Shown: positions 33,785-40,763 of the stretch, in pieces
Layout of the letters: each line of letters starts with the position of its first letter
Position numbering within the stretch: the first letter of the stretch is position 1
Assembly: GCF_030687145.1 (NCBI RefSeq)
Contig: NZ_CP117460.1
Coordinates: 4,154,001-4,218,000 of the forward strand
Reading direction: 5' to 3'
DNA from: Pseudomonas sp. FP1742
GTDB lineage: Bacteria; Pseudomonadota; Gammaproteobacteria; Pseudomonadales; Pseudomonadaceae
DNA length: 64,000 nt
Notes under the pieces: generated by a model
What the model was told of the DNA's origin: nothing
Database searches by the model: none
The model's input: only the letters and a program-made list of their open reading frames with translations
Program-made: the position numbers and the translations under genes

Positions 33785-34560
33785 CAGTGCACCACCCCCA
33801 GATACGCCGCGATCACTTCGGGATTGGCTTGCACTTCGGCGGGTGTGCCATCACCGACCTTGCGCCCGTAATCGAGCACCACCACATGGTCGGACAGGCC
33901 CATCACCACGCTCATGTCGTGCTCGATCAACACCACCGTGGTGCCGAGATCGCGGTTGATGTCGGCAATGAAACGGGCCATTTCCCGTTTCTCGTCGGCG
34001 TTCATCCCGGCCATCGGCTCGTCGAGCAGCAACAGCCTGGGGCCGGCGATCAAGGCACGGCCCAGCTCCACGCGTTTTTGCAGGCCGTAGGACAGCTGGT
34101 CCACCGGCACATCGCGGTGGGCTTGCAGTTCGAGGAATTCAAGAATGCCTTGAGCCTGCTGACGGAAGTCTTCCGCCTCACGCCGGGCGCTCGGCAGGTT
34201 CAGCACCTGCTCAATGAAACGGCTGCGCAAATGCCGCGACAGGCCGGTGAGGATGTTGTCGATCACGCTCATCTTCTTGAACAGCGCATTGTTCTGGAAC
34301 GTGCGCCCGATGCCCCGGCGTGCGGCGATCAACGGGTCGATGCGCTTGAACGGCTGTTGCTCGAACACTATCGAACCGGCATCGAAGCGGTACACGCCGT
34401 TCAACACGTTGAGCAGCGAACTCTTGCCGGCGCCGTTGGGGCCGATCAACGCGCAGATCTCGCCCCGGCGCACGTCGAACGACAGTTCATTGATCGCCTT
34501 CACGCCTTTGAAGGACAGGGAAATACCGCTGACTTGCAGAATGGAATCGGTCGAGCTCAT
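33784..34560 (-). CDS. ABC transporter ATPase, LivG type
   Basis: 258 residues with Walker A GPNGAGKSS, GIGRTFQN, the degenerate signature LSYGLQKRVELGRAL and Walker B LLLLDEPMAGMN. Its ATG overlaps the stop of the truncated AMP-ligase gene by four bases, so its translation is probably coupled to that gene. Confidence 0.9.
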   Translation of the reverse strand: MSSTDSILQVSGISLSFKGVKAINELSFDVRRGEICALIGPNGAGKSSLLNVLNGVYRFDAGSIVFEQQPFKRIDPLIAARRGIGRTFQNNALFKKMSVIDNILTGLSRHLRSRFIEQVLNLPSARREAEDFRQQAQGILEFLELQAHRDVPVDQLSYGLQKRVELGRALIAGPRLLLLDEPMAGMNADEKREMARFIADINRDLGTTVVLIEHDMSVVMGLSDHVVVLDYGRKVGDGTPAEVQANPEVIAAYLGVVH

Positions 34561-35462
34561 GCGATGTCCCGTTTGAATTCAGCGAGCCAGGCCGGCTCGG
34601 GTTGAGCATCGGAAATGCGGGTGGCTTGCCAGATGAATCGCAGGTTGTGGAAGCCCAACAGGTGGCGAACGCGGTTCTTGATCAAGCGTTGCAGGCCTTT
34701 TTCCGGATGGGCGATGGCCCAGTCACAGAGGCGTCGGCGCCAGGTACCATGGGGGGCGAGGCGGCTGTCGATTTCTGCGGCCAATAGTTGCAGGCGTTCG
34801 GCGGACAGCAGCAGCCCGGACGGCGCCACTTCACGGCGATCACGGCTGGCGCTGCCGGGGCTTTCCGGGAAGGCGAGGGATTGGCCGCTGGTCAGCCATT
34901 GCTCCAGCAGCACCGTCAGACCGTGCTGCCACTGGGTACCCTCCTCACTCCACAGTTGCGCATCCTGATTCCAGCGGCTGAGGCGTTGCGGGGCTTCAAC
35001 CGGGCCAAACAGGTCGGCGAAATTCAGCGGCGACTGGCCTTGGTTGATCCAGAGTTGCTGCGTTTGTCGTGCCTGAACGAATGAGTGGGTCGGACGACTG
35101 CGCCACAGGGCTTTGTGCAGGGCTTCGGGGTCGAGGTTGTCCGGCAGTGTCAGCAGTTCGGCATCGATGTGCCGGGCAGCCAGCGCGAGAAGCAGCAGAT
35201 TCGGTTCGAAAGCGCCGCTCAGGGCCAGACGCGAATCTTCGGTGAAACCTTGCTGACGCAAACCATCGGCCAGCCGCTCGACATCGCGCAAGACATCGAT
35301 CCAGCGCCAGACGACCCATTGGCCGTGGCGCTTGTGGCGCAGCGCCGGTTGCAATGGGCTGACCTGCGCCCAGTGCTGCAGCTGCTCCAGAGCCCGGGGC
35401 ACCTTGACCTGCCATTCGGTGGTATCCGCGATGGGCGGACGCTTGAGTTCATGCACGCTCAT
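34557..35462 (-). CDS. Truncated AMP-binding (acyl-CoA synthetase-like) protein
   Basis: 301 residues. The N-terminal 200 look like long-chain acyl-CoA ligase (MSVHELKRPPIADTTEWQVKVPRALEQ, WVVWRWIDVLRDVERLADGL, LPDNLDPEALHKAL). The segment WRRRLCDWAIAH ... LGFHNLRFIWQA matches the family region before the substrate pocket. The P-loop (T-S-G-T-T-G-x-x-K-G) is missing, replaced by APSGLLLSAERL, and everything after the pocket, including Y-G-x-T-E and the C-terminal lid, is absent (family about 600 residues). It cannot be a normal ligase. It stays open and overlaps the LivG-type gene, so a structural or regulatory role is possible. Confidence 0.7.
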   Translation of the reverse strand: MSVHELKRPPIADTTEWQVKVPRALEQLQHWAQVSPLQPALRHKRHGQWVVWRWIDVLRDVERLADGLRQQGFTEDSRLALSGAFEPNLLLLALAARHIDAELLTLPDNLDPEALHKALWRSRPTHSFVQARQTQQLWINQGQSPLNFADLFGPVEAPQRLSRWNQDAQLWSEEGTQWQHGLTVLLEQWLTSGQSLAFPESPGSASRDRREVAPSGLLLSAERLQLLAAEIDSRLAPHGTWRRRLCDWAIAHPEKGLQRLIKNRVRHLLGFHNLRFIWQATRISDAQPEPAWLAEFKRDIA

Positions 35463-35538
35463 TGGCTTACCTCTTTTCCATGGGCAGAAGCGTGCGGTGG
35501 TCCGCTGGGCTGGAATCTGTAAAACACCACCGCCCCAA

Positions 35539-35693
35539 TGTGGGAGCGGGCTTGCTCGCGAAATCGATGTAACTGGCGATATCAATGTTGAATGTGCCGG
35601 CCTCTTCGCGGGCAAGCCACGCTCCCACAGGGTTTTGTCGTCCACAAATATCGCCGGCGATACGAAACCTGTGGGAGCGTGGCTTGCCCGCGA
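35539..35693. repeat. Cluster of three REP sequences
   Basis: Three REPs lie in the only sizeable gap of the operon: TGTGGGAGCGGGCTTGCTCG (35539), the inverted TTCGCGGGCAAGCCACGCTC (35604-35629), and TGTGGGAGCGTGGCTTGCCC (35670-35693). The last two carry an extra T/A (GTGG) arm variant and pair with each other; the first is of the common type. Confidence 0.9.
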
Positions 35694-35699
35694 TGGCAT

Positions 35700-37103
35700 C
35701 TAGGCAGACACCACTTTCCTCTCCTGCCGCCGCAACCCCTCCAGGTCGCGATAGCCGCTGCCCGGATGTAGCTCCGGTAATCGCGCCCCTTCCCCAAACA
35801 ACTTCTCGCGCAACGTCCCTGGCGCATATTCGGTCTTGTACACCCCGCGCTTCTGCAACTCCGGCACCAGCAATTCCACGGCGTCGATAAAGGTTTCGTG
35901 GGTCAGCGCATACGCCAGGTTGAAGCCATCCACATCGGTCTCCTCGACCCATTCCTGCAGCAGGTCGGCGACGGTCTCGGGGCTGCCGACAAACAGCGGC
36001 CCGAAACCACCGATCCCGACCCAATCGGCCAGTTCGTTCGGCGTCCAGACCTTGTTCGGGTCCGCCGTGGAAAACGCCTCCACCGCCGACTGAATCGCAT
36101 TGGTGTGCACGTGCTTGAGCGGCTCATCCGGTTTGAACTGGCTGAAATCGATGCCGGTCCAGCCTGAGATCAGCGCCATGGCGCCTTCGTAGCTGACCCA
36201 GGTTTTGTATTCCTCGAACTTGGCTTTGGCCTTGGCATCGGTTTCGCCCAGGATCACGGTTTGCAGGTTGAAGATCAGAATCTTCGACGGATCGCGCCCG
36301 GCTTCGGCGGCACGGCGACGAATGTCAGCCACGGTTTTCTTCAGCAGTACTTTCGACGGTGCAGCGACGAATACGCATTCGGCATGTTCGGCGGCGAACT
36401 GCTTGCCGCGACTGGAGGCGCCCGCCTGATAGAGCACCGGCGTGCGCTGCGGCGAAGGCTCACAGAGGTGAATCCCTGGCACTTGAAAGTGTTTGCCGAC
36501 GTGGCGGATCTCGTGAATTTTGCTCGGGTCGCTGAAGATCCGCCGCTCACGATCGCGCAGGATCGCGCCCTCTTCCCAGCTGCCCTCCCACAGCTTGTAG
36601 CAAACCTCCAGATATTCTTCGGCGAAGTCATAACGGGCGTCGTGTTCGGTCTGGTTTTTTTGCCCGAGGTTCTTCGCACCGCTTTCCAGGTACGAGGTAA
36701 CGATGTTCCAGCCAGCGCGGCCCTTGGTCAGGTGATCGAGGGTCGACAGGCGCCGGGCGAACGGATACGGATGCTCGAACGACAGCGACGCGGTCAGGCC
36801 GAAACCCAGGTGTTCGGTGACCAGCGCCATCGGCGGGATCAATTGCAGCGGATCGTTGACCGGCACCTGCGCCGCCTGGCGGATCGCCGCGTCACCGTTG
36901 CCGTTGTAGACGTCGTAGATGCCGAGCACATCGGCAATGAACAAACCGTCGAACTTGCCGCGCTCGAGGATTTTCGCCAGATCGGTCCAGTACTCCAGAT
37001 CCTTGTATTGCCAGGAGCGATCGCGCGGATGCGCCCACAGGCCGGGCGACTGGTGGCCGACGCAGTTCATGTCAAAGGCGTTGAGACGAATTTTGCGGGC
37101 CAT
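35700..37103 (-). CDS. LLM-class flavin-dependent monooxygenase (NtaA/SnaA/DszA family)
   Basis: 467 residues, the family length. It starts MARKIRLNAFDMNCVGHQSP, with WAHPRDRS and FDGLFIADV, then HLTKGRAGWNIVTSYLE and LYQAGASSRGKQFAAEHAE, all hallmarks of the NtaA/SnaA/DszA subgroup. Such enzymes use FMNH2 and O2 to oxidise organosulfur, amine or chelate compounds, so a flavin reductase must come from elsewhere. Start ATG 37103 overlaps the upstream stop by one base. Its place beside an SfnB/DszC-like enzyme favours sulfur release. Confidence 0.88.
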   Translation of the reverse strand: MARKIRLNAFDMNCVGHQSPGLWAHPRDRSWQYKDLEYWTDLAKILERGKFDGLFIADVLGIYDVYNGNGDAAIRQAAQVPVNDPLQLIPPMALVTEHLGFGLTASLSFEHPYPFARRLSTLDHLTKGRAGWNIVTSYLESGAKNLGQKNQTEHDARYDFAEEYLEVCYKLWEGSWEEGAILRDRERRIFSDPSKIHEIRHVGKHFQVPGIHLCEPSPQRTPVLYQAGASSRGKQFAAEHAECVFVAAPSKVLLKKTVADIRRRAAEAGRDPSKILIFNLQTVILGETDAKAKAKFEEYKTWVSYEGAMALISGWTGIDFSQFKPDEPLKHVHTNAIQSAVEAFSTADPNKVWTPNELADWVGIGGFGPLFVGSPETVADLLQEWVEETDVDGFNLAYALTHETFIDAVELLVPELQKRGVYKTEYAPGTLREKLFGEGARLPELHPGSGYRDLEGLRRQERKVVSA

Positions 37104-37540
37104 CAAACGACACTCCCAGCGCTTGGGGGATGGATGCCGTTGAGGCGGAAGTTGCCGATGAGGTGGAGTTTCCAGCGCAGCGGGTCGTGCAGTGAGCCGT
37201 GCAATGCGGTGCGTTGGCCGGTGAGTTCGAATTCGGCGTTGCTGACGGCATTTAACGCGTCCGCGCTGGCCAGGTGCGACTCGGCGATGGCGACGCGGAT
37301 TTCCGTGTCGTCATCAACGCTGTTCAGAAAATCTTCAGCACGTTCGAGCAGCGCGGCGGCGACTTCGATGCGGATGTGCAAGTCGCCGAAGCGGCTGATG
37401 ACGAAAGGATCATCCGAGGATGGGGGCTGCTGGCGGACGAAACGCAACGTCACATCGAACAGAGTGCGAGCGTTGTGCAGGTCGTGCTGACTTTTGGCCA
37501 GGGGCTGCCCGGCAACAATCGGTTGGGTCAAGGCGTTCAT
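37103..37540 (-). CDS. Truncated acyl-CoA-dehydrogenase-fold protein (C-terminal domain only)
   Basis: 145 residues resembling only the C-terminal helical domain of the 400-residue enzyme next to it: AIAESHLASADALNAVSNAEFELTGQR, then LHDPLRWKLHLIGNFRLNG, against LHDPARWKYHLIGNYLLNG in the neighbour. The N-terminal FAD and beta-barrel domains are absent, and the Gly-Lys-Tyr-Asn-Leu-Asp-Arg-His-Trp segment is deleted internally. It cannot bind flavin alone. It is still open and overlaps the monooxygenase gene, so it could be a partner subunit or an operon relic. Confidence 0.65.
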   Translation of the reverse strand: MNALTQPIVAGQPLAKSQHDLHNARTLFDVTLRFVRQQPPSSDDPFVISRFGDLHIRIEVAAALLERAEDFLNSVDDDTEIRVAIAESHLASADALNAVSNAEFELTGQRTALHGSLHDPLRWKLHLIGNFRLNGIHPPSAGSVV

Positions 37541-37550
37541 GGGTGGCTCC

Positions 37551-38753
37551 TCAGTTCCAGGCGTGGCGTGCAGGCTTCACGCCGTTGAGCAGGTAGTTGC
37601 CGATCAAGTGGTATTTCCAGCGTGCCGGATCGTGCAGGGTGTGCGTCCGGGCGTTGCGCCAGTGGCGGTCGAGGTTGTATTTGCCGAGCACCGAGCGAGT
37701 ACCGGCCAGCTCGAAGAGTTTGCTGCTGGCAAGCAAGGCGATCTCGGCGGACAGCACTTTGGCCTGGGCGACCACCACCGAGGCACGGGCCACCGTGTCT
37801 TCATTGGGGTTGAGTAGCGCATGGTCGATTGCGCGGCCAGCCTTTTGCACAATGGCTTCGGTGCCGTGGACTCGCCATTCCAGCTCGCCAATTGCAGCGA
37901 TGCTGAACGGGTCCTGCCAGCCGTGATCCTGCCCACTGTCGATCCAGGGTCGGGCTTGACGGGCGTAGCGTTTGGTTTCTTCCAGGGCACCGACGGCGAT
38001 GCCAGTGTCCACGGCCGCCTGGATGATTTGCGAAATCGGGCCATCGGCGGTGGGCTCGTCGAAGGCTTTATGGGCGGGGATCACGGCGCTGAGCGGGACT
38101 TTAACCGCGTTGAGCGTGACACCGCCGCTGGCCGTGGTGCGCTGGCCAAAACCGTCCCAACTGTCGATCACCGTCAGGCCGGGCTTGTCGCGCTCGATAA
38201 ACGCGATGAACGCCTTGTTCTCTTCATCGACCGCCACCGCCGGCACGATGTGCGCGAACAACGCGCCGGTGCAGTAGAACTTCTCGCCGTCGATTTGCGC
38301 GGTGTCTTTGTCGAAACGAATGCGGGTTTCGAAGGCACCGGCGTTTTTGCTTTTGGATTCAGAGAAGGCGTTGCCGAATCGGTAGCCCTGCAAGACTTTG
38401 CCGAAGTAGTAACGCTTCTGCTCTTCGGTGGCGGTTTGCAAAAGGATGTCGAGCACCCCGAGGTGGTTTTGCGGTATCTGGCCAAGGGATGAGTCGGCGG
38501 CGGAAATGATCTTGATCACTTCGGCAACGGTCACGTAAGAAACGCCGGCGCCGCCGTATGCCTTGGGAACGGTGATGCCCCAGAGACCACTGGCGGAAAA
38601 TTCGTCGAGTTCGGCGATTGGCAAGCGTCGGTCGCGGTCGCGGAGGCTGGCCTCGATGGCGAAGCGCGCGGCGAGCTTGTGAGCGACGGCGATGGCTTCG
38701 GCGTCCGAGTGGATGACGTGGGCGGTGCGAGGGGATTGGGCAGAGGCTGTCAT
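37551..38753 (-). CDS. SfnB/DszC-like flavin enzyme of the acyl-CoA dehydrogenase fold
   Basis: 400 residues from ATG 38753: N-terminal helical domain (AHKLAARFAIEASLRDRDRRLP), substrate/flavin loop region WGITVPKAYGGAGVSY, middle beta domain (FDKDTAQIDGEKFYCTGALFAHIVPAVAV), and C-terminal helices (GKYNLDRHWRNARTHTLHDPARWKYHLIGN). The conserved catalytic Glu of fatty-acid dehydrogenases is not evident, as in the SfnB/DszC monooxygenase group. First gene of the operon; it may oxidise a sulfur compound with reduced flavin. Confidence 0.83.
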   Translation of the reverse strand: MTASAQSPRTAHVIHSDAEAIAVAHKLAARFAIEASLRDRDRRLPIAELDEFSASGLWGITVPKAYGGAGVSYVTVAEVIKIISAADSSLGQIPQNHLGVLDILLQTATEEQKRYYFGKVLQGYRFGNAFSESKSKNAGAFETRIRFDKDTAQIDGEKFYCTGALFAHIVPAVAVDEENKAFIAFIERDKPGLTVIDSWDGFGQRTTASGGVTLNAVKVPLSAVIPAHKAFDEPTADGPISQIIQAAVDTGIAVGALEETKRYARQARPWIDSGQDHGWQDPFSIAAIGELEWRVHGTEAIVQKAGRAIDHALLNPNEDTVARASVVVAQAKVLSAEIALLASSKLFELAGTRSVLGKYNLDRHWRNARTHTLHDPARWKYHLIGNYLLNGVKPARHAWN

Positions 38754-38762
38754 GGGCCGACT

Positions 38763-38774
38763 CCAGAATTCTGG
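38763..38774. promoter_or_regulatory. Palindrome at the start of the operon
   Basis: CCAGAATTCTGG is a perfect 12-base palindrome 10 bases before the first start codon of the operon, close to the ribosome-binding site. The upstream region to 38909 is strongly A+T-rich and has no gene; it should contain the promoter. A regulator is not identified. Confidence 0.35.
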
Positions 38775-38909
38775 TGAATACCCCAGAACTTTTGCAGGAG
38801 TCATGCCTGAAATTAAATTTCTTTTATTTCAATAAGTTGGCGAATTATCAGAGAAACACTTGCAGCTTAAAAACAGCAAAGTGCTTATCCAGTGTTGGTC
38901 GGTCAACAG

Positions 38910-39485
38910 TCAAATCACCACATTACGCACAAACCGCACCGCCACTTCCCCATCATTGCAATAGGAATACGGCTGGTTACTGGCAAACATGAAGAACTCG
39001 CCAGCCGCGATTTTCTGCGGCTGATCGCCGAGCATCAGGGTCAGGCAACCTTCGAATACATAAAGCTGTTCGCTATAGCCTTCGGCATCTGGCTGCGACG
39101 GGTAAATTTCGCCGGGTTGCAGGCACCATTCCCACTGTTCAACCTCACGAGTGGCAGTGGCTTTGGACAGCAAGACGGCTTTGCTGCCAGGAATCTTCCC
39201 GGCCCAAGCCACTTCGTTGATGCGGCTCGGGTCACGGGCATCCGGGGCCTGGATCAGGTCGCTGAACGCCACGTCCAGCGCTTCGGCCACGCGGTCGAGG
39301 GTGGTCAGGCTGACGTTCTTCTCGCCAGCCTCGATGGCCACCAGCATCCGGCGGCTGACCCCGGACTTTTCGGCCAGCGCGGCCTGGCTCATGTCGGCGG
39401 CGTGACGCAGCCGTCGCACATTCAGGCTGACGTGCTGAAGGACCGAAGCCCGTTGGGTGGAATCTTTGTGCACTATATTGCTCAC
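38910..39485 (-). CDS. XRE-family regulator with C-terminal cupin domain
   Basis: About 191 residues: an N-terminal HTH (LNVRRLRHAADMSQAALAEKSGVSRRMLVAIEAGEKN) and a C-terminal cupin_2 barrel (EQLYVFEGCLTLMLGDQPQKIAAGEFFMFASNQPY). The start is probably GTG 39485 (VSNIVHKDSTQ) or GTG 39473; no in-frame ATG fits and the ribosome-binding site is weak. XRE-cupin regulators usually sense small metabolites. It diverges from an EamA exporter across a palindrome. Confidence 0.8.
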   Translation of the reverse strand: MSNIVHKDSTQRASVLQHVSLNVRRLRHAADMSQAALAEKSGVSRRMLVAIEAGEKNVSLTTLDRVAEALDVAFSDLIQAPDARDPSRINEVAWAGKIPGSKAVLLSKATATREVEQWEWCLQPGEIYPSQPDAEGYSEQLYVFEGCLTLMLGDQPQKIAAGEFFMFASNQPYSYCNDGEVAVRFVRNVVI

Positions 39486-39498
39486 TGGGTGGCGTTGC

Positions 39499-39510
39499 GC
39501 AGTATACTGC
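39499..39510. promoter_or_regulatory. Palindromic operator candidate between the XRE-cupin and EamA genes
   Basis: GCAGTATACTGC is a perfect 12-base palindrome within the short divergent region, containing a TATACT that could be a -10 element. Flanking GTTGCG / CCCAAC partly extend the symmetry. Binding by the adjacent regulator is inferred. Confidence 0.5.
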
Positions 39511-39557
39511 CCAACTTCGGGCGCATTGTGCGTCTCCCTCAGATGGCGCGCAAGGTC

Positions 39558-40493
39558 ATGACGTCGATGAACGCTTCTCACACATCCCCCCGCTTCTCAC
39601 GGCTCAGCAAGGCCGAGTGCGTGCTGGTGCTGATTACCATGGTCTGGGGCGGGACCTTTCTGCTGGTGCAGCATGCGATGACCGTCAGCGGGCCGATGTT
39701 TTTCGTCGGGCTGCGTTTTGCGGCGGCCGCGAGCCTTGTTGCGCTGTTCTCCTGGCGTCATCTGCGCGAACTGACCCTGTTCGAACTCAAGGCCGGGGCG
39801 TTTATCGGCGTGGCGATCATGCTTGGTTATGGCTTGCAGACCGTGGGTTTACAGAGCATTCCCAGCAGCCAGTCGGCGTTCATTACCGCGCTGTATGTGC
39901 CGTTCGTGCCGTTGCTGCAATGGCTGGTGCTGGGGCGGCGTCCGGGGTTGATGCCGAGCATCGGGATCATGCTGGCGTTTACCGGGTTGATGTTGCTGTC
40001 CGGGCCTTCCGGTGCTTCGTTCAATTTCAGCCCCGGTGAAATCGCCACATTGATCAGCGCCGTGGCGATTGCGGCGGAGATCATTTTGATCAGCACCTAT
40101 GCCGGCCAGGTCGATGTGCGACGGGTGACGGTGGTGCAATTGGCGACCACGTCGGTGCTGTCGTTCCTGATGGTGGTGCCGACTCAGGAAGTGATTCCGG
40201 ACTTTTCATGGTTGCTGTTGTGCAGTGCGCTGGGCTTGGGCGCGGCGAGTGCGGCGATTCAGGTAGCAATGAACTGGGCGCAGAAAAGTGTGTCGCCGAC
40301 CCGCGCGACGTTGATCTATGCCGGCGAGCCGGTGTGGGCCGGAATTGTCGGGCGGATTGCCGGGGAACGCTTGCCGGCGATTGCCTTGGTTGGCGCGGGG
40401 TTGATTGTGGCGGCGGTGATTGTCAGTGAGTTGAAGACCAAAGGTAAGGTTGCCGCGACTGAAGAAGAGTTGGAGCGGGAAACACAAGGGTAA
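39558..40493 (+). CDS. EamA/DMT-family transporter
   Basis: About 311 residues with ten hydrophobic helices in two EamA repeats (ECVLVLITMVWGGTFLLVQHAM; GEIATLISAVAIAAEIILI; ATLIYAGEPVWAGIVGRIAGERL). DMT proteins of this kind export amino acids or metabolites. The start may be ATG 39558 or 39567. The divergent XRE-cupin gene probably regulates it. Confidence 0.85.
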   Translation: MTSMNASHTSPRFSRLSKAECVLVLITMVWGGTFLLVQHAMTVSGPMFFVGLRFAAAASLVALFSWRHLRELTLFELKAGAFIGVAIMLGYGLQTVGLQSIPSSQSAFITALYVPFVPLLQWLVLGRRPGLMPSIGIMLAFTGLMLLSGPSGASFNFSPGEIATLISAVAIAAEIILISTYAGQVDVRRVTVVQLATTSVLSFLMVVPTQEVIPDFSWLLLCSALGLGAASAAIQVAMNWAQKSVSPTRATLIYAGEPVWAGIVGRIAGERLPAIALVGAGLIVAAVIVSELKTKGKVAATEEELERETQG

Positions 40494-40525
40494 GAGCCAA
40501 TATCTGCAACACCGGATAGATCGCC

Positions 40526-40614
40526 TTCGCGAGCAAGCCCGCTCCCACATTGGATTTGTGGTGTGTCTCGTGTATACGCCGCCAATCGAGTGTGGGAGCG
40601 GGCTTGCTCGCGAA
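40526..40614. repeat. REP pair after the EamA gene
   Basis: TTCGCGAGCAAGCCCGCTCC ... TGTGGGAGCGGGCTTGCTCG, inverted, with a 41-base spacer. The 40494-40763 gap otherwise holds the mrp promoter region. Confidence 0.9.
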
Positions 40615-40763
40615 GGGGCCGGCACAGGCGAAATCGCGCTCTCTGAAACAATGTGAATCAGGCTTTTTCCGTCTACTTTGTAGGATTCTGCGACAGCTTG
40701 GCGTTTGGTGATCGGGGAGCTGGCACGTATGATGCTTCACAAACTTCCGCAGATTAGAAGCCT

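Noticed and set aside
35539..35693. CRISPR array
   Set aside because: The repeats are inverted and palindromic, vary between copies and have uneven spacing; they are REP elements and no cas gene is present.
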